Assembly: GCA_041663565.1 (NCBI GenBank)
Contig: JBAYMJ010000013.1
Span: forward strand, 1-41,376
Length of the DNA stretch: 41,376 nucleotides
From: CAINOH01 sp041663565
GTDB lineage: Archaea; Micrarchaeota; Micrarchaeia; Norongarragalinales; CAINOH01
Reading direction: 5' to 3'
The notes below the pieces were generated by a model, which worked only from the letters and a program-made list of their open reading frames with translations, searched no databases and was not told the DNA's origin. The translations under genes and the position numbers were made by a program. This document shows positions 25,205-31,863 of this stretch, one piece after another (the stretch's first letter is position 1; every line of letters starts with the position of its first letter).

Positions 25205-26481
25205 TGCTTGAGCTCAAGTTCGTACGCGCAAACCCCGAAACCGTAAAGAAAGACCTTGAAAAGAGGGGCGACACCGAGAAGCTGGGGTGGCTGTCCGACC
25301 TTTTGGAAAAGGACAAGCTGGCACGCGAGCTTGCGCTCTCGGCCGAGGCGCTGCGCGGGAGGCGCAACAGCATTTCGCGCGAGATAAACCAGGCCAAGAA
25401 GGAAGGAAAGGACGCCGCTGCGCTTCTTTCCGAGGCCGCCGGGATTCCAGTAAAAATCAAGGAGACCGAAGTACAGCTTGCGGAAATCAACGAAAAAATC
25501 AAGTACTATCTGATGCGGCTGCCCAACATACTGCACGAGAGCGTGCCCGTTGGCAAGGACGATTCAGAGAACGTGCAAATCAAGACGTGGGGCGAGGCGA
25601 AAGTCCCGCCGTTCGAGCTGAAGAACCACGGCCAGCTCGCTTCTGAGAAGGGATGGGCTGACTTCGAGCGCGCTGCGAAGATTTCAGGCGCAGGATTCTA
25701 CTTTTTGAAAGGACGGCTCGTCCTTTTGGACATGGCGTTGCAGAGGTTCGCAATGGACCTGCTTGTCAACCACGGCTACACCCCGATTATGCCTCCGTAC
25801 ATGATGAACCGCGCGGCATACGAGGGCGTGACCGACCTTGCCGACTTCGAGAAGGTAATGTACAAGATTGACGGCGAGGACGAGTACCTCATCGCAACCA
25901 GCGAGCACCCGATGGCAGGGATGTACAAGGACGAAATCTTTGAGGAGAAGGACCTTCCGCTCAAGCTGGCCGGCATTTCGCCCTGCTTCCGCAGGGAAAT
26001 CGGCGCGCACGGAATAGACACCAAGGGACTCTTCCGCGTGCACCAGTTCCACAAGATTGAGCAGTTCATATTCTGCAAGCCCGAGGACTCGTGGACATTC
26101 CACGAAGAACTTCTTGCCAACGCTGAGGAAGTCTTCCAGAAGCTGGGATTGCCCTACCGCGTAGTCGCAATCTGCACCGGAGACATCGGAACAGTTGCCG
26201 CAAAGAAGTACGACCTGGAAGTGTGGATGCCGCGCGAGAACAAGTACCGCGAGGCCGTGTCCTGCTCAAACTGCACGGCCTACCAGGCCGCGAGGCTCAA
26301 CATCAAGGTGCGCGACAGGAAGGACTTCGAGTCCAAGCAGTATTTGCACACGCTCAACAGCACTGCAATCGCAACCTCGCGCGCAATACGCGCAATACTG
26401 GAGAACTACCAGCACGAGGACGGCTCGGTGAGCATACCGAAGGTGCTGCAGCCATACATGAACGACAGGGAGACGCTGTAA
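25204..26481 (+). CDS. serS: Seryl-tRNA synthetase
   Basis: This 425-aa class II aminoacyl-tRNA synthetase charges tRNA-Ser. Seen: an N-terminal helical hairpin of about 100 residues (the coiled-coil arm that grips the long variable arm of tRNA-Ser), motif 2 in ISPCFRREIGAHGIDTKGLFRVHQF, the EAVSCSNCTAYQAARL segment, and motif 3 NSTAIATSRAIRAILENYQ. This is the common bacterial/eukaryal-type SerRS, not the rare methanogen type. Its ATG overlaps the serA stop. A tRNA-Ser(GCU) substrate is encoded in the same window at 35559-35643. Joining serine synthesis to serine charging in one transcript is notable. Confidence 0.94.
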   Translation: MLELKFVRANPETVKKDLEKRGDTEKLGWLSDLLEKDKLARELALSAEALRGRRNSISREINQAKKEGKDAAALLSEAAGIPVKIKETEVQLAEINEKIKYYLMRLPNILHESVPVGKDDSENVQIKTWGEAKVPPFELKNHGQLASEKGWADFERAAKISGAGFYFLKGRLVLLDMALQRFAMDLLVNHGYTPIMPPYMMNRAAYEGVTDLADFEKVMYKIDGEDEYLIATSEHPMAGMYKDEIFEEKDLPLKLAGISPCFRREIGAHGIDTKGLFRVHQFHKIEQFIFCKPEDSWTFHEELLANAEEVFQKLGLPYRVVAICTGDIGTVAAKKYDLEVWMPRENKYREAVSCSNCTAYQAARLNIKVRDRKDFESKQYLHTLNSTAIATSRAIRAILENYQHEDGSVSIPKVLQPYMNDRETL

Positions 26482-26495
26482 ACTGCCCGAAGTAA

Positions 26496-26897
26496 TTAAA
26501 ATTTAATTCGGTTCCAGTTCTCCCAATCACTTGAAAGTAGCGAAATTTCAGCAAATGCTACGTTCAAATCGGTTTTTGTCGGATGGGTTATATATTTTGA
26601 AACAATCTTGCTTGAAACAATAGCACACTTGCCTTTTCTATCTGAACCCGGCCTCGAGTCAACAAATACATAAAAAAAGTTTCGGGCTACGTTTTTTTTA
26701 ACGGCAGTAAAACCATTTTTTGTGCTAGAAATATTCCAATATTTTTGGCCTTTTGCCGAACAATTTTTTACTTGAATAAAAACGGGTTTTAGCAAACTTG
26801 ACTCGCGTAGCGCAATAAGGTCATATAATTGATAATTTCCTTTTATACTATTAACATTAACTACATGAAAACCGTGCGTTTCTAATATTTTTTTCAC
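26496..26897 (-). CDS. Putative PD-(D/E)xK-type nuclease-like protein
   Basis: A 133-aa AT-rich gene. Residues 24-45 show an LYDLIAL acidic strand followed by PVFIQVKN (D...QxK), the core pattern of small restriction-like/Holliday-resolvase-like nucleases. The C-terminal half has alternating strands and helices with a YVFVDSRPGSDRKG turn. The start is GTG at 26897, supported by GGAG (26908-26905) seven nucleotides upstream. It is convergent with serS and shares the AT-rich composition of the 720-5400 island, suggesting a separate acquisition. No methyltransferase or other partner is adjacent. Nuclease activity is inferred from the motif only. Confidence 0.5.
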   Translation of the reverse strand: MKKILETHGFHVVNVNSIKGNYQLYDLIALRESSLLKPVFIQVKNCSAKGQKYWNISSTKNGFTAVKKNVARNFFYVFVDSRPGSDRKGKCAIVSSKIVSKYITHPTKTDLNVAFAEISLLSSDWENWNRIKF

Positions 26898-27019
26898 TTT
26901 TTTTCTCCGCTTGCTCCCCGTTTTTGTTGTTTTGTTTGTGACATGTACATTATCGCCTCATTTTCTTGTTCTCTCGGTATTGGGTTGAAAAAAGCCGGGA
27001 AGAAGCCCCAAATGCGAAT

Positions 27020-27217
27020 TTACCTGCGTTCCTTCTTTATTTGCGCATAAAGTTTCTTAGCATTCATTCCCTTGCAAGAGCCCAAGAACTCCGAAAGGTC
27101 CAAAGCAGTTCTGGGAAAGTGCTCAAGGATTACGTCTGAAAAGCTTTGGCCGGACTTCTTCGCTGATTTCAGGCGAGCGTATGCCGCGTTGCTTAGGAAG
27201 AGATTGACCATACACAT
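27020..27217 (-). CDS. VapB/DUF217-type antitoxin, orphan
   Basis: A 65-aa protein with the family pattern N-L-F-L-S-N-A-A-Y-A-R-L-K-S-A-K-K-S-G-Q-S-F-S-D-V-I-L (a ribbon-helix-helix-type DNA-binding start), followed by a C-terminal LDLSEFLGSCKGM segment that normally wraps the VapC PIN-domain toxin. The start is ATG 27217 or 27211. A TATA-like CATAAAAGTA (27250-27241) makes it nearly leaderless. No PIN-domain gene lies downstream in the 120 nt before the nuclease-like gene, so the antitoxin is an orphan here. It may act on a toxin elsewhere or be a remnant. Confidence 0.68.
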   Translation of the reverse strand: MCMVNLFLSNAAYARLKSAKKSGQSFSDVILEHFPRTALDLSEFLGSCKGMNAKKLYAQIKKERR

Positions 27218-27274
27218 ACTCTGTGGCTATACGGACTAATTTACTTTTATGGCACTCCGAACCGCCAAAGTCGC

Positions 27275-27281
27275 TTTAAAA
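27275..27281 (+). promoter_or_regulatory. TATA-like element for candidate RNA
   Basis: TTTAAAA, about 26 nt upstream of position 27303, divergent from the antitoxin promoter. Confidence 0.35.
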
Positions 27282-27302
27282 TCAACCCAAGTTTTTTATT
27301 TC

Positions 27303-27429
27303 CCTGCGGGAGTATTACCTATGGGCTGAATTGCCCGCACGGCAGACGCATCGATCCCGTAGGGAACTGGCTGCCGTCTCTGGCAGTTCCATCGGGCGGG
27401 TGGAAATCCCGTTGCCCATTCATTTTTTT
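27303..27429 (+). ncRNA. Candidate structured small RNA with possible pseudoknot
   Basis: Nested pairing is seen by eye. The closing stem is ATGGGC (27321-27326) with GCCCAT (27414-27419). GCCCGC (27333-27338) pairs with GCGGGT (27396-27401). Directly adjacent, ACGGCAG (27339-27345) pairs with CTGCCGT (27371-27377). GGAACTG (27363-27369) inside that loop can pair with CAGTTCC (27384-27390) outside it, giving an H-type pseudoknot or an alternative fold. Seven T (27423-27429) end the element on the plus strand and a TATA-like box lies at 27275. It contains no long open frame. It matches no archaeal RNA I recall (not 5S, SRP, RNase P or tRNA). It could instead belong to the 3' UTR of the minus-strand gene at 27420. 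Confidence 0.5.
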
Positions 27430-27956
27430 GCCTGCTTTTCTTGTTTTGCTTTCCTTCTTCGGAACGCCCTGTCCCTTATTTCCGCGGTCCTGTCCAATAT
27501 TGCGAAATAATCCTCGAAGGACAATACCTTTTCCGGCCGGCGCATTCCTGCGAAAGTCTCATTGGCAACAGTATGCGCAAGCGAGTGCTTTCCAACCCTT
27601 TCAAATGACACCTGTTCCGGAGCCAACCCCAGGTTGGTAAACCTATTGAAAAGAAAAATCAGCAACTCGCGGATGGACTCCTCGTTGCCGTCGTACTCCG
27701 GGTCGATTACGAGCCGGTCGCCCTTCCGGATGACAAGTTTTACTGCCAGGAAAACGGAATAAGTGAACATGCGGATTACCTTCACCTTCTTCGAGCGTTT
27801 TCTTTCCTGCCTGAACTGCCCGAGTTGTGAGTCTATCCTGCGCTTTTCAACGTGGCGCACAAGGGCACTATAGGGAGCCGTGGCACCGGTTACTCCTATT
27901 ACCGTATCCGAACTGCTTTCCCACTTTCCGCTCTGGTCAACCGTCAAGGTAGCCAT
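27420..27956 (-). CDS. Hypothetical basic protein
   Basis: An unrecognised 178-aa protein. It begins MATLTVDQSGKWESSSDTVIG, with a DQSGKW turn reminiscent of the first strand of RNase H-fold proteins. It then has a central KVIRMFTYSVFLAVKLVIRKGDRLVIDPEYDG segment with a further acidic pair, and a lysine/arginine-rich tail (RRRKAKQEKQAKK). An RNase H-like or DUF3800-like fold is a speculation. ATG 27956 is chosen over TTG 27965; TTAAAAG (27993-27987), about 30 nt upstream, fits a leaderless start. It lies alone between the candidate RNA and the paralog pair. The basic tail suggests nucleic-acid contact. Confidence 0.6.
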   Translation of the reverse strand: MATLTVDQSGKWESSSDTVIGVTGATAPYSALVRHVEKRRIDSQLGQFRQERKRSKKVKVIRMFTYSVFLAVKLVIRKGDRLVIDPEYDGNEESIRELLIFLFNRFTNLGLAPEQVSFERVGKHSLAHTVANETFAGMRRPEKVLSFEDYFAILDRTAEIRDRAFRRRKAKQEKQAKK

Positions 27957-28021
27957 CAAAATCAAGAATACGGGGACGCGCCGGCTTTTAACGGAAGTAT
28001 CAAACTAGAAGTAGATTTCCA

Positions 28022-28402
28022 TTATCGTTCCAGCCTGCACGAGCGCCTGTCAGGGTAGGCCTTTTCGGGGTTGAACTCAACTTCGCGCAGGAACTCCATC
28101 AACGCCTTGGCGTTTCCGGGGTCGAGCAGCTTAACTTCGTGGACTACGCCGGGGTCCTGCGGGTCCTGGATTGAGACTATCGTGTTGCCGTTCTTCTTGT
28201 GCCGCGCCTCCGCCTTCTGGCCGAGGAACTCGTAGAGGTGGCCACCTAGGACGTTCTGGACATCGTACTTGGCATCCGCCGGAAGCTCGGAAAGGGGGGT
28301 CTTTCTCACGAGAAGCTGCTTGCACGGGCACTGGTAGTGCGCAATCGCAATGATTTTCTGCGAACGCTTGTTGCCGTTTGCCGGCGTGGTCTTTGAAGGC
28401 AT
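28022..28402 (-). CDS. Small hypothetical protein, paralog A of a tandem pair
   Basis: A 126-aa protein of unknown function, clearly related to the next upstream gene: RKTPLSELPADAKYDVQNVLGGHLYEFLG here aligns with RRTPITDVARGNDFKPENVANGHYYELVG there, and both end with an ALMEFxRxxxFxP(E/K)(K/R) helix. The domain looks alpha/beta and soluble. The CPC motif at residues 25-27 is not shared by the paralog. ATG 28402 is preceded by GGTGAG three bases upstream and by a small hairpin leader (28422-28433) that also occurs before the paralog. Together with the 541-aa gene it forms a minus-strand cluster specific to this region. Confidence 0.62.
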   Translation of the reverse strand: MPSKTTPANGNKRSQKIIAIAHYQCPCKQLLVRKTPLSELPADAKYDVQNVLGGHLYEFLGQKAEARHKKNGNTIVSIQDPQDPGVVHEVKLLDPGNAKALMEFLREVEFNPEKAYPDRRSCRLER

Positions 28403-28421
28403 ATGCTCACCGTTGTAAAGT

Positions 28422-28433
28422 CGCCGAAAGGCG
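28422..28433 (-). promoter_or_regulatory. Leader hairpin of paralog A
   Basis: CGCC/GGCG stem with a 4-nt loop, followed on the minus strand by the conserved TTACAACGGTGAGCA leader that contains the ribosome site. The same arrangement precedes paralog B. Confidence 0.4.
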
Positions 28434-28444
28434 CATGAAAGGCG

Positions 28445-28801
28445 TCAGCGCCCGTTCCCGTAAACGCTGCCGCTACTTATCCTCTTGGGGTCGAATCCGA
28501 AGGCCCGGAAGTGTTCCATGAGGGCACCTGCACGGGTCTTGGAGACGAATTGGATTGGGTGGACCTCGGCCTTGGGGTCCTTGAAATAGAACGAATTGGT
28601 CCCCGCGTCCTTTGACAACGGCCCGACCAGCTCGTAGTAGTGCCCGTTGGCGACGTTTTCGGGTTTGAAGTCATTCCCGCGCGCAACGTCGGTAATCGGC
28701 GTTCTCCTCAGCATCACGCCCTTTTCGTAGTCGCCGTGCGGCACCACGAAGACCTCCTGCGGGGTTTTGACGCTTTTTACCGGTTTCTCGTTCGAAGGCA
28801 C
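28445..28801 (-). CDS. Small hypothetical protein, paralog B of a tandem pair
   Basis: A 118-aa protein, paralog of the gene at 28022-28402 (shared RRTP, NGHYYELVG and ALMEHFRAFGFDPKR blocks). The start is set at GTG 28801 rather than the longer TTG at 28861. GTG-CCT-TCG aligns with ATG-CCT-TCA of paralog A, and both follow the same leader with GGTGAG (here 28811-28806, 4 nt away). Unlike paralog A it lacks the Cys pair. Expression probably starts near 28844 from the element at 28880-28860. Function unknown. The conserved domain may bind a small ligand or partner protein; nothing seen indicates catalysis. Confidence 0.62.
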   Translation of the reverse strand: MPSNEKPVKSVKTPQEVFVVPHGDYEKGVMLRRTPITDVARGNDFKPENVANGHYYELVGPLSKDAGTNSFYFKDPKAEVHPIQFVSKTRAGALMEHFRAFGFDPKRISSGSVYGNGR

Positions 28802-28819
28802 ACTGCTCACCGTTGTAAT

Positions 28820-28834
28820 CGCCCAGAAAGGGCG
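28820..28834 (-). promoter_or_regulatory. Leader hairpin of paralog B
   Basis: CGCCC (28820-28824) and GGGCG (28830-28834) form a 5-bp stem just upstream of the TTACAACGGTGAGCA leader shared with paralog A. Confidence 0.4.
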
Positions 28835-28859
28835 AAGGGGATTATTGAATTTTGGTGCC

Positions 28860-28880
28860 AACCTAATTAAATTGCTTTAT
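28860..28880 (-). promoter_or_regulatory. Shared 21-bp promoter element, copy 1
   Basis: A 21-bp sequence (core TAATTAAATTGCTTTAT on the plus strand) is identical here and at 30557-30577. On the minus strand it contains TTTAATTA, correctly placed to act as TATA box for paralog B. Confidence 0.5.
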
Positions 28881-28898
28881 AGCGTGATTTTGAAGCGC

Positions 28899-30524
28899 TC
28901 ATGTCCTTTGCATCGTTCGTCCCGTGCGGCGCGTGCTTTTCGGAAGGCCGCTGCGCGCATACGCCTCGGTTTCCAGATAGGTCGTCGGGACGTTGCCGAC
29001 GTACCTTACCGGACTGCGGCGCCCTGTCGCGGCCTTGAGCGAGTCGCTGATTGCCAGCGCGGACCGGTTGCGCCGGTTTGTTTCCATATAGTTCGGAAGC
29101 ATCCTCGAAGGAAGACGGATGCGATAGTTCTTTTCCACATAGCCGTTGACCGCATCGGGAAGGTCGCCTTCAAAGAACACGATTTTCTTCGGGAGGTTGA
29201 GCTTCTCGTTGTTTGCGATGCGCCACTCGTTGCCGTTCTTCTGGATTTGCGCGCCCTTGGCTTCGAGAAGCTTCTGGAGGAAGCCCTGCGAGGTCAGGTT
29301 TCCCTCCGCGCCGCTCTTGAGATAGCCCTCCCACCTGCGCAGCAAATCAACGTTGTGGCCCAGTTGATTGGAAACCGAGTGGAACAGGCGTCCCTTGAAG
29401 GACTCGAAATCCCGCGGGTCAATCGCGTCTTTTCCCCTGAGGCCCAAGTAATGGTTGGTCTCTTGGGCAATCCTGTCGACTTTTTCCTCGTGCCGCTCGT
29501 AGAAACCCCGCCAGGATTCCTGCTCGGACTCCGCAAGCCCGGTGATGTTGTTGGTGGGCGCAAGCCTCAGCAAGGTGATTGCAAGGTCCCTTGCGGCGGC
29601 CTTTTCTCCGACGGCCTTTACGAACGGCCCGAGGTCGGACTCCCCTGACAAGTCGTGGTTGTACGCCTTGTTGGAAACGTCGAGCTTCTCCTGGTGCCGC
29701 CTTATCGAATCGTAGCCCGCATAATCCAACGCAAGCAAGCCGGATATGCTGTTCCAGTTCATCTGCTTGGAGTACCGCTCAAGCGCGTCCACGTGCGCCT
29801 TCTGGTCGTGCTTGCCCCACTCCGGCGCCTCATCATAGAGCTTCCTTGCGTTTTTTTGGGAGCTCTTGAAGATGCCAAGAAGGCTTTCCTTGACCTGCGG
29901 GTATATTCCTGCCTGCCTGATTTTGGAGACAAGCGCGTCGTACTCCTCGAGGTTTTGCTGTAAATAACTATGGCGCTCCGAAAACTGCTCTGCAACACCC
30001 CTTACCGAATACCGCTCGTTCGGCGGAGCGACTATCTTTCCCTCCTTGGAAAAGAACACGTCGGAGGGGAAGAACATCGCGCTTGCGTGCCTGAGGTTCA
30101 GCGCGGCCGGATTGCCGGGCTTCTTGTTTGCCACGACCAGGTCCCCCGCACCCTTATATGTAGTGCCTAACGCATAGTGCTTCTTGAGGGTGCGCGGCTC
30201 GAAGAGGTATGACACCGGGCAACCGGGCTTATAGTACAGACCCGGGGCCTCTTCGGGGATGCCGCCAATCGAGGTGTAAATCGTATTATAGAAAACCTTG
30301 TCAGGGTCCTTCTCAAGCGTTGCCTTGGCGGTCACCATCGGCCGCGTATTGGTTTCAAAGTCAACTCCGGGAACCAGCCCGCGCTTCAACAGCGCATATC
30401 CGGACAATATCTTGCCACTTTCCAGGTGCTTGAGGGCGTTGTTGACGTGGGTGGAGTGGAACACCGGCACGTCAAGGGGCTTCCTCCCATATACGAGCGG
30501 CGGTTTGGCGGGCTTTGCGGGCAA
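28899..30524 (-). CDS. 541-aa hypothetical protein with possible ADP-ribosyltransferase-like N-terminus
   Basis: Unrecognised. The N-terminal 130 residues carry VPVFHSTHVNNALKHLESGKILS followed by an FYNTIYTSIGG strand. This faintly recalls DarT/ART-type enzymes (H-x-T-x8-L-x2-G pattern), but a complete H-Y-E triad is not demonstrated. The middle (about 190-420) is helical and highly charged. The C-terminus is Arg-rich (STRRTGRTMQRT). No signal peptide or membrane segment. The start is TTG at 30524, with AGGTG seven bases upstream. It is preceded by the 21-bp element shared with the small paralogs, suggesting joint control. It may be a toxin/effector or a structural protein; function unknown. 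Confidence 0.6.
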   Translation of the reverse strand: MPAKPAKPPLVYGRKPLDVPVFHSTHVNNALKHLESGKILSGYALLKRGLVPGVDFETNTRPMVTAKATLEKDPDKVFYNTIYTSIGGIPEEAPGLYYKPGCPVSYLFEPRTLKKHYALGTTYKGAGDLVVANKKPGNPAALNLRHASAMFFPSDVFFSKEGKIVAPPNERYSVRGVAEQFSERHSYLQQNLEEYDALVSKIRQAGIYPQVKESLLGIFKSSQKNARKLYDEAPEWGKHDQKAHVDALERYSKQMNWNSISGLLALDYAGYDSIRRHQEKLDVSNKAYNHDLSGESDLGPFVKAVGEKAAARDLAITLLRLAPTNNITGLAESEQESWRGFYERHEEKVDRIAQETNHYLGLRGKDAIDPRDFESFKGRLFHSVSNQLGHNVDLLRRWEGYLKSGAEGNLTSQGFLQKLLEAKGAQIQKNGNEWRIANNEKLNLPKKIVFFEGDLPDAVNGYVEKNYRIRLPSRMLPNYMETNRRNRSALAISDSLKAATGRRSPVRYVGNVPTTYLETEAYARSGLPKSTRRTGRTMQRT

Positions 30525-30556
30525 AAGGGTGCACCTGGTAAAATGCTTTTGTGCCT

Positions 30557-30577
30557 AACCTAATTAAATTGCTTTAT
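30557..30577 (-). promoter_or_regulatory. Shared 21-bp promoter element, copy 2
   Basis: Identical to the copy at 28860-28880, here 33 nt upstream of the 541-aa gene. It lies between that gene and the divergent prf1 (30619), so on the plus strand its CTTTAT could also serve prf1. Confidence 0.5.
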
Positions 30578-30618
30578 CGGCCCAATAAGTAGGTCATTCT
30601 TAGAGTTGGATATAGACG

Positions 30619-31824
30619 ATGTCAACGGATTCGCAGGCGGCATATGAGTTCCGCAAGCAGGTGGAGGCCTTGGAGAAGTTCCAGGGCCGCGGGACGCAGC
30701 TCATCAGCGTCTACATTACGCCGGGGTACCAGATTTCCGAGACTGCGGGGAAGCTGCGCGACGAGGCCGGCCAGGCGTCCAACATCAAGAGCACGAGCAC
30801 GCGAAAGAACGTGATTTCGGCGCTTGAGAAGATTCTCCAATACTTGAAGGGCTTCCGCGCGGCGCCAAAGAACGGCATCGCCATATTCTGTGGTGACGTT
30901 TCCGAGACCGAGGGAAAGCCGGACATCCAGCTTTTCAGCGTAATCCCGCCGGTCCCGCTCGGCGTGCAGTTCTACAGGTGCGAAAGCAGGTTCGTCCTTG
31001 AGCCGCTCAAGGAGATGCTCGACAAGGCGGGCACTTACGGGATTGTGGTGATGGACGGCAAGGAAGCCACCATCGCAGTTCTCAAGGGAAAGCAGGTCAA
31101 GATAATACGTAGGCTCAACAGCACCGCGCACGCAAAGGTAAGCAAGGGCGGCCAGTCCGCGCAGAGGTACAACCGGCTGCACAACGAGGCCGTTGAATAC
31201 TATTACACGCGAGTCGGCGAGGCGATGGCGCCGTTCCTTGAATACAAGGGGTTCGAGGGCGTCATCGTAGGCGGGCCGGGGCCGGCAAAGGAGGACTTCC
31301 TCAAGCAGAAATCCTACAATTACCAGCTCAAGATACTCGGGATGGTGGACACGGGCTACACCGACGAGTACGGCATCCAGGAGGTGCTGGAAAAGAGCGG
31401 GGACATCATAGCGGAGCAGGAGGCCGTCAAGGAAAAGAAGCTGCTTGACGAGTTCATGGAGCAAATCATGAAGGCCGGGCTCGCCACTTACGGGGAAAAG
31501 GAAGTGCGCGAGGCAGTTCAGAGCGGCAAGGCAAGCAAGCTTCTTGTGACCGAAGGCCTTGAGTTGAACCGCATCAAGCTTTCCTGCACCATGTGCGGAA
31601 AGACCGTTGAGAAGCTCGTTGAAAAGGTCGCGGAATACCAGAACACGCCCTGCGAGTGCGGCGGGGTCTACAAGGTCACTGAAGAGCACGACATCGTCGG
31701 CGAGATAGTGGACCTTGCGGAGAAGATGAACATCCCGATTGAAATCATCAGCAAGGAAACCTCGGCTGGTTTTGCGTTCTACGGCACGTTCCGCGGCTTG
31801 GGAGCGTTCCTGCGCTACAAGTAA
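30619..31824 (+). CDS. prf1: Peptide chain release factor subunit 1 (aRF1)
   Basis: This 401-aa factor recognises all three stop codons in the ribosomal A site and triggers peptide release; it also works with ABCE1 in recycling. Seen: the N domain with NIKS at residues 55-58 (stop-codon decoding), the M domain GGQ at 177-179 (hydrolysis of peptidyl-tRNA), and a C domain with a minidomain whose Cys residues CTMCGK and CECGG form the zinc-ribbon-like part. Normal length for the archaeal/eukaryotic family. It is divergent from the 541-aa gene and 39 nt ahead of truD. Confidence 0.95.
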   Translation: MSTDSQAAYEFRKQVEALEKFQGRGTQLISVYITPGYQISETAGKLRDEAGQASNIKSTSTRKNVISALEKILQYLKGFRAAPKNGIAIFCGDVSETEGKPDIQLFSVIPPVPLGVQFYRCESRFVLEPLKEMLDKAGTYGIVVMDGKEATIAVLKGKQVKIIRRLNSTAHAKVSKGGQSAQRYNRLHNEAVEYYYTRVGEAMAPFLEYKGFEGVIVGGPGPAKEDFLKQKSYNYQLKILGMVDTGYTDEYGIQEVLEKSGDIIAEQEAVKEKKLLDEFMEQIMKAGLATYGEKEVREAVQSGKASKLLVTEGLELNRIKLSCTMCGKTVEKLVEKVAEYQNTPCECGGVYKVTEEHDIVGEIVDLAEKMNIPIEIISKETSAGFAFYGTFRGLGAFLRYK

Positions 31825-31863
31825 TTGCCCTCAAACCAACAGGCAAATTTTACGGTCATTCTT

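Noticed and set aside
26898..27019. PIN-domain toxin partner downstream of the antitoxin
   Set aside because: Only 122 nt are available and no frame with conserved acidic residues exists on the minus strand.
27303..27429. 5S rRNA or tRNA identity for the structured RNA
   Set aside because: It lacks the 5S loop motifs (GAACACGGAAG-like) and any TTCRANY T loop. The helix plan does not fit either molecule.
28767..29648. 293-aa plus-strand frame antisense to the 541-aa gene
   Set aside because: The minus-strand frame is longer, has a ribosome site and a promoter element shared with neighbours. The plus frame lacks a plausible start signal and family features.
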